From SLFT01 sp964493075 (GTDB lineage Bacteria; Hydrogenedentota; Hydrogenedentia; Hydrogenedentales; CAITNO01), in NCBI GenBank assembly GCA_964493075.1, contig CAZBNU010000137.1, positions 1-10,809 on the forward strand: a DNA stretch of 10,809 bases, given 5' to 3'. The first letter of the stretch is position 1; each line of letters starts with the position of its first letter. Position numbers and translations under genes: made by a program. Positions 7,064 through 10,809 of this stretch are shown piece by piece. Below the pieces are notes generated by a model. That model worked only from the letters and a program-made list of their open reading frames with translations. It did no database searches and had not been told where the DNA came from.

Positions 7064-8209
7064 TCAATGCCGCGACGAAAATGAAGCCACAACACGAAAA
7101 CCAAAGGCATAATTTCTGACATTTGCCTGGCTGCAATTGCGATAGGTGGAGCGGCAATCCCGAAAATAACTGCACCAGCAACCACCGCGCATGACCCGGC
7201 TGCCAGCGCGGGGTGTATCCAGCCAGGCGCTGCCATCTTCCGGTGCTTCCCCATAATCATAGTGCCAATCATCTTCGCACCATTCAAATACATTGCCGTT
7301 CATGCCGTACAAGCCAAAACTGTTGGGCTGCTTTTCGCCGACCGGATGGGCCCTGCCGTCACAGTTGTCCCAAAACCAGGCATACTGGCCCACTTTCTTG
7401 TAGTCGGGATCATTGCCCCAGGGAAAGCGGGTGGTGGTGCCAGCACGGCAGGCATACTCCCATTGGGCCTCACTGGGCAAGTGTACGGTCAGGGGTTCCT
7501 GTCCCGTGGCGGCAATATGCGCATTCAGGGCGCATACAAAATCCTGGGCATCATCCCAACTGATGTGATAGGCGGGATACATGTCCCCTTTCCCATAGAC
7601 GGAACTGGGCGGCAGGCCCGGCCATTCTTTCATTACGGCCGACCATTGCGCCTGAGTAACAGCGTACTTGCCCATACAGAAGTCACGCTCGAAACACACC
7701 TCGTGTTGCGGTTTTTCGTCACTATCGCTGTCCGAATCTTCCGGCTCACCGCCCATCACGAATGTTCCCGCAGGAATATACACCAGTTCCAGCGGGACAT
7801 CTCCCGGCAGCAAAATCGTCTTCTCTTCATGGGCCTTGAAAGCCTCGGTGTAAGCCACCACCCGAAACTTCGTTTCAGCACCAAATACGAAGGTGTTATC
7901 TGCGCCCATATTCCAGACAATGTGTTTGCCGGTGCCGCTGGATACCTGCCCCACATCGCCGGAAAGATGTTCCGGTTGGGGCGTGATGGTCCAGGTGGCG
8001 CCGCCGTCAATGGACACATCCAGCGTTACCATCGCCGCGCCCGTGTTGTCTTCCAGATCGTAATGGATATCTACGACATTCGATCCATCGGCGCGTTTCG
8101 CAGCCGCGATATTACTGACAAAAGGGACTCCCGACGCAGGCTTGTAATAAAGCTCCGATAACCGGTTCAATAAACTTCCCGGCAACTTATATAATTTATT
8201 GGTTTGCAA
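7064..8209 (-). CDS. SUMF1/FGE-sulfatase-domain protein (formylglycine-generating-enzyme-like)
   Basis: The 381 residues have two parts. An N-terminal beta domain (about 28-122: PFVSNIAAAKRADGSNVVDI, VSIDGGATW, KHIVWNMGADNTFV) is of a type often found before SUMF1 domains in polysaccharide degraders. The SUMF1 domain (about 138-377) has LVYIPAGTFVMGG, YAVTQAQW, HLPSEAQWEYACRAG, NSFGLYGMNGNVFEWCEDDW, SRVMRGGCWCSYFRDCRSTYR and FGFRVVAS. True formylglycine-generating enzymes carry two copper-binding Cys. By my alignment C352 matches the second, but the first position is Ser (S347), with Cys two and four residues earlier. It is therefore probably a non-FGE paralogue of unknown role. An acidic DSDSDSDE run sits at 159-165. 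The start is uncertain: the longest reading begins at a TTG, no upstream ATG is in frame, and no signal peptide is seen. It ends in tandem TGA stops, 76 bases before the GH78 gene. Confidence 0.85.
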   Translation of the reverse strand: MQTNKLYKLPGSLLNRLSELYYKPASGVPFVSNIAAAKRADGSNVVDIHYDLEDNTGAAMVTLDVSIDGGATWTITPQPEHLSGDVGQVSSGTGKHIVWNMGADNTFVFGAETKFRVVAYTEAFKAHEEKTILLPGDVPLELVYIPAGTFVMGGEPEDSDSDSDEKPQHEVCFERDFCMGKYAVTQAQWSAVMKEWPGLPPSSVYGKGDMYPAYHISWDDAQDFVCALNAHIAATGQEPLTVHLPSEAQWEYACRAGTTTRFPWGNDPDYKKVGQYAWFWDNCDGRAHPVGEKQPNSFGLYGMNGNVFEWCEDDWHYDYGEAPEDGSAWLDTPRAGSRVMRGGCWCSYFRDCRSTYRNCSQANVRNYAFGFRVVASFSSRH

Positions 8210-8360
8210 AAACCTACATTCCCTATGATTATACTTTGTTTAGAACAATAGGAAAACACATTTTACTCCAGCCATAGTATGCCAGAGTACCCATTGGGGT
8301 GCAACTACCCAGACTTTTTATCTTTCGATATGCAGACAATAGAAACGGCCTACTGGCAAT
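8210..8360. other. Spacer between cyclase stop and SUMF1-like start
   Basis: These 151 bases carry the TATAAT listed above and a weak 6-bp hairpin (GTACCC-attg-GGGTGC, one G-T pair) near 8287-8302. The hairpin is not followed by a proper T-run on the minus strand, so it is not called a terminator. No gene is seen. Confidence 0.5.
8228..8233 (-). promoter_or_regulatory. Perfect -10 TATAAT upstream of the SUMF1-like gene
   Basis: On the minus strand TATAAT lies 18 bases before the TTG at 8209. A hexamer 17 bases upstream (TTTTCC) matches the -35 consensus at only three positions. If used, transcription would start near 8221 and leave a leader of about a dozen bases with only a poor AGG site, so initiation would be nearly leaderless or use a later start. 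Confidence 0.4.
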
Positions 8361-9668
8361 TCATTTTTTCTGTGCAAGAAACTTTCCGAAGTGCCGGTCT
8401 AATTTGCCAACATGATTTACCAGCCAGTCAATCACCAGGATTTGCGTACGGAAAAGCAAGAAAACGGGATGTTCGTCCAGATTCTGCGCCACTTCCTCCT
8501 TGAACCCTGCAAAGTAACGACAGAAACGACGGTGCTGCTGAATTTGTAGAGAAAGGAATGGGTAGTTGTGTTCCTTCATACATTTTTCTTCGGAACCGAA
8601 ATGATACGCTATGTAGTTGTCCAGAAAATCAATAACCGAATTTATACGCGAATAATCCTGATCCTGACGCACTGAACTTACAAAATCCGTCACTTGGTCG
8701 AACAAAGCACGATGCTGATCGTCAATGGTGCCGTGTCCGATGGCAAGAGACTCGTCCCATTCAATCTTCAGGTCAATTTCGCCGGTGCCTTCATGGTATC
8801 CCGTTTCCTGAAAATAGCGGCAACGTTCCGCATATAGTTGCGCTACAGTATCTCCCGGCGCCTGACGCAGACATTCCTCAAGCAAGGCAAGCGCTTTGGG
8901 CGCCTGCTTGAAGTGGTAATAGGCCAGCGCTTCCTCAAACAGTGCCTTTGTGGCGCGTTTGGCTTCCCGCAGTTCAGGCGGATCGGCTTCAAAGACTTCA
9001 TGGACAGACTGGGGTTGTTTCTTTCCCTTGACCCGCACCCGATCAAGAAAACGGATGTCGTGATGGGAAGCGTCACGAAGGCCATAGTAAGTATGCTCGC
9101 TGATCAACAGCGGGGTGCCGTATTTCTTGGTCATGGACTCAACACGGGACGCCAGATTCACAGCGTCGCTGATTACTGTGCTTTCCAGTCGTTTTTTGCC
9201 GCCAATCACACCCAGCATCATCAACCCGGTATTCAACCCGATACCGATCCGTATGGGTTCCTTTTTACCGGCATTATAGTCGTGCAAGGTTTCCAGCATG
9301 GCGATGGCGCCGTGCAGCGCATCATCAGCATCGGTGGGGAACAACGCCATGATGCCGTCGCCCAGGTATTTGTCTATGATGCCGCCATGAGCCGTAATCA
9401 CAGGTTCCATCCGGTTCAGATAGTCGTTGATGAAGGTGAAGTTTTCCTGTGGGGTCATATCCTCGGACAAGGTGCTAAAGTCCCGTATGTCCGCGAACAG
9501 GATGGTCATGGTCTTTTCAACATGGTCACCCGGGTCCACCTGGACAATACTCTCCTTGCCCAGTAAGCCAAGGGTTTCATGGGGCACAAAGCGGTTATAC
9601 GCCTGGACAATGGCATCGGAGGATGCAGATGCCGGCGGCAACAACGGAGACTCGTTGTCTTTCTTCAT
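8361..9668 (-). CDS. Class III adenylate cyclase with C-terminal bacteriohemerythrin domain
   Basis: This cytoplasmic signalling enzyme is expected to make cAMP from ATP. A short N-terminal lead (about 20-50, YNRFVPHETLGLLGKESI) of the type that precedes many cyclase domains is followed by the cyclase domain (about 52-225). All key residues are present: metal Asp60 (FADIRDFS) and Asp104 (YLGDG), adenine-selecting Lys100 and Asp168, and transition-state Asn171 and Arg175 (DAVNLASR). A helical TPR-like segment (about 232-290) joins it to a hemerythrin domain (about 302-432), which binds a di-iron centre that can take up O2. Its ligands by position are H319, H356, E360, H379, H419 and D424, but the remaining His is Gln375. 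No membrane segment is present. AAGGAA eight bases before the ATG is the likely ribosome binding site. The likely job is oxygen- or redox-tuned cAMP synthesis. Confidence 0.93.
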   Translation of the reverse strand: MKKDNESPLLPPASASSDAIVQAYNRFVPHETLGLLGKESIVQVDPGDHVEKTMTILFADIRDFSTLSEDMTPQENFTFINDYLNRMEPVITAHGGIIDKYLGDGIMALFPTDADDALHGAIAMLETLHDYNAGKKEPIRIGIGLNTGLMMLGVIGGKKRLESTVISDAVNLASRVESMTKKYGTPLLISEHTYYGLRDASHHDIRFLDRVRVKGKKQPQSVHEVFEADPPELREAKRATKALFEEALAYYHFKQAPKALALLEECLRQAPGDTVAQLYAERCRYFQETGYHEGTGEIDLKIEWDESLAIGHGTIDDQHRALFDQVTDFVSSVRQDQDYSRINSVIDFLDNYIAYHFGSEEKCMKEHNYPFLSLQIQQHRRFCRYFAGFKEEVAQNLDEHPVFLLFRTQILVIDWLVNHVGKLDRHFGKFLAQKK

Positions 9669-9766
9669 ACCACTGATTCCTTATAACAACATGGACTGCC
9701 GCAGATTAAATAAAAACGACATGAACACTATAGCATTGTCAGAGAATGGAATGAAATAACTCATCT

Positions 9767-9802
9767 GTAATGGTGGGTTCCGCTACGCTTCACCCACCCT
9801 AC
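9767..9802. repeat. GGTGGGT...ACCCACC hairpin, REP-like intergenic element
   Basis: GGTGGGT (9772-9778) and ACCCACC (9792-9798) are perfect 7-bp inverted arms around a 13-base loop with GCTACGC at its centre. The pairing extends outward imperfectly (GTA with TAC). From general familiarity, GTAGGGTGGGT...ACCCACC-type elements occur between genes in many unrelated bacteria. No T-run follows closely enough for a confident intrinsic terminator on either strand. Confidence 0.5.
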
Positions 9803-9847
9803 AATTCATTCTTCAATCTGCTACATTTTTTTGGGCGCCACTCCCCT

Positions 9848-9903
9848 TTCTTTGTATACTCTCTGCGGGTCTCTGTTGCCTTTGCGACTCTGCGTTTATC
9901 TTA
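9848..9903. repeat. Intergenic TTTGCGAC...TGCGTTT repeat, copy 2
   Basis: The plus strand reads as a string of short T/C/G phrases (CTTTGTATACTCTCTGCGGG, then CTCTGTTGCC, TTTGCGAC, TC, TGCGTTT). TTTGCGAC and TGCGTTT are shared with copy 1 at 7016-7047. It sits immediately before the reductase ribosome binding site, so it would be in the leader or promoter of that gene. Confidence 0.45.
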
Positions 9904-9928
9904 TTTTGAACCAAAAGGAATTTACATC

Positions 9929-10809
9929 ATGTTCAATCCTGATCGTTATAACACCATGAAATACCGCCGTTGCGGACGCAGCGGCTTGCGGCTCCCGGAA
10001 ATCTCGCTGGGGCTGTGGCACAATTTCGGCACGCGCGCCGACCATGAGAACTGCCGCACCATGCTACGCACCGCTTTTGACCTTGGGATATGCCATTTCG
10101 ATCTGGCGAACAATTACGGACCGGAACCAGGCAGCGCCGAGGCGCGTTTCGGGCAGATTCTGAAGGAGGATTTCGCAGACCATCGGGACGAACTCATTAT
10201 CTCCACCAAGGCAGGCTACCTCATGTGGCCGGGACCTTACGGCGAATGGGGCAGCAAGAAGTATCTCGTGGCAAGCCTTGACCAGTCGCTCAAGCGCATG
10301 GGACTGGACTATGTGGACATCTTCTACTCGCACCGCCCCGACCCGGACACGCCCATTGAGGAAACCATCGGCGCACTCGACCTCATCGTGAAGCAGGGCA
10401 AGGCGCTGTATGCCGGCGTCAGCAGTTATCGCGGGCCGCTGTTCATAAAAACAATGGAACTGGTGAAGCAGCGGGGCTGGACGCCCATTACCATCCACCA
10501 GCCGCGCTACAGCATGCTCGACCGGTGGATTGAAACCGACCTGCTCGACCACACCGACGCCTACGGCACTGGCGTCATCGTGTTCTCGCCTCTGGAACAA
10601 GGGCTGCTGAGCAGCAAGTACCTCGATCCCAAGAACCCCATCCCTGAAAACACCCGCGCCGCCGACCCGGACGGCTACCTGCAGCCGGAACAGGTCACGG
10701 TGGAAAAGGTGCAGCAGGCACGCAAACTCAACGAACTCGCCCGGCAACGCGACCAGAGCCTGGTGCAAATGGCGCTCGCCTGGACGCTCCGCGACCCGCG
10801 CATCACCAG
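9929..10809 (+). CDS. Aldo/keto reductase, YghZ (L-glyceraldehyde 3-phosphate reductase) type, partial
   Basis: This NADPH-dependent cytoplasmic reductase has a TIM-barrel fold. The E. coli YghZ group reduces L-glyceraldehyde 3-phosphate and detoxifies related aldehydes. The opening YNTMKYRRCGRSGLRLPEIS and LGLWHNFG are close to YghZ. The catalytic tetrad of the superfamily is present: Asp and Tyr in HFDLANNYG, Lys in STKAGY and His in FYSHRPD. Later landmarks are YVDIFYSHRPDPDTPIEET, YAGVSSY, QPRYSMLDRW, FSPLEQGLLSSKYL and SLVQMALAWTLRDPRIT. AAAAGGAA eight bases before the ATG supports the start. About 293 codons are visible. The family is usually near 330-350 residues, so roughly 40-55 C-terminal residues lie beyond the window. 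GC content by eye is higher than in the glycosidase genes. Confidence 0.93.
   Translation, partial: MFNPDRYNTMKYRRCGRSGLRLPEISLGLWHNFGTRADHENCRTMLRTAFDLGICHFDLANNYGPEPGSAEARFGQILKEDFADHRDELIISTKAGYLMWPGPYGEWGSKKYLVASLDQSLKRMGLDYVDIFYSHRPDPDTPIEETIGALDLIVKQGKALYAGVSSYRGPLFIKTMELVKQRGWTPITIHQPRYSMLDRWIETDLLDHTDAYGTGVIVFSPLEQGLLSSKYLDPKNPIPENTRAADPDGYLQPEQVTVEKVQQARKLNELARQRDQSLVQMALAWTLRDPRIT

Larger units (their letters stand above)
9669..9928. other. Divergent spacer between cyclase and aldo/keto reductase
   Basis: These 260 bases hold no convincing gene. They contain the cyclase ribosome binding site (9677-9682), a GGTGGGT hairpin (9767-9802), a TTTGCGAC-type repeat (9848-9903) and the reductase ribosome binding site (9913-9920). 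Promoters for both genes must lie here, but I see no strong -35/-10 pair. Confidence 0.6.

Noticed and set aside
7003..7293. 96-codon minus-strand frame with a hydrophobic stretch
   Set aside because: It overlaps the 3' end of the SUMF1-like gene in another frame, and the apparent membrane segment is a by-product of that shift.
7262..8161. 299-codon plus-strand open frame
   Set aside because: It lies entirely antisense to the SUMF1-like gene, shows no family motifs and has the composition of a reverse-complement shadow.
8287..8302. GTACCC-attg-GGGTGC hairpin as a terminator for the cyclase gene
   Set aside because: The stem is short with a G-T pair, and no T-run follows on the minus strand.
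8838..9566. 242-codon plus-strand open frame
   Set aside because: It is antisense to the cyclase domain, which has all its catalytic residues in the other frame. No recognisable domain.
10064..10768. 234-codon minus-strand open frame
   Set aside because: It is antisense to the aldo/keto reductase, where GC-rich codons suppress stops. No motifs.

Overview
The window looks like a contig from an uncultured Gram-negative, polysaccharide-degrading bacterium with moderate GC. Three things suggest this: secreted GH31 and GH78-type glycoside hydrolases, a SUMF1/FGE-sulfatase-like protein carrying the N-terminal beta domain often seen in Hydrogenedentota, Lentisphaerota and related groups, and a cyclase of an environmental type. 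The phylum assignment is inference, because no rRNA or marker gene is present. Two runs of exactly 100 N (4306-4405 and 6286-6385) look like conventional scaffold gaps of unknown true length. Reading frames that appear to cross them should not be trusted.

Layout. Positions 1-118 hold only an intergenic tail with a small palindrome. On the minus strand, a small membrane-anchored protein (2065-1559) is followed after 6 bases by a class I DNA photolyase (1552-119), so the two form a tight operon. The divergent spacer (2066-2185) contains a perfect 9-bp inverted repeat that is a plausible operator. A secreted GH31 alpha-glycosidase then runs on the plus strand from a GTG at 2186 into the first gap. 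Converging on it from the minus strand is a large secreted protein starting at 6987. It has an alpha-L-rhamnosidase-like (GH78) body and, in the same frame, a C-terminal L,D-transpeptidase (YkuD) domain that runs into the first gap. The second gap interrupts its N-terminal half. Upstream on the same strand lie the SUMF1-like protein (8209-7064) and a class III adenylate cyclase with a C-terminal bacteriohemerythrin domain (9668-8361). After a 260-base repeat-bearing spacer, a YghZ-type aldo/keto reductase starts at 9929 on the plus strand and runs off the window.

The two glycoside hydrolases probably act on the same class of extracellular or periplasmic glycan. The cyclase-hemerythrin would couple an oxygen or redox signal to cAMP. 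The photolyase operon and the reductase look like unrelated housekeeping or stress functions. The most unusual observation is the GH78 to L,D-transpeptidase fusion. Next are the cyclase-hemerythrin protein, in which one iron-ligand histidine is replaced by glutamine, and the inverted repeat in the divergent promoter region. I did not find a clearly new multi-gene system: no CRISPR array, phage, toxin-antitoxin or biosynthetic cluster is visible.
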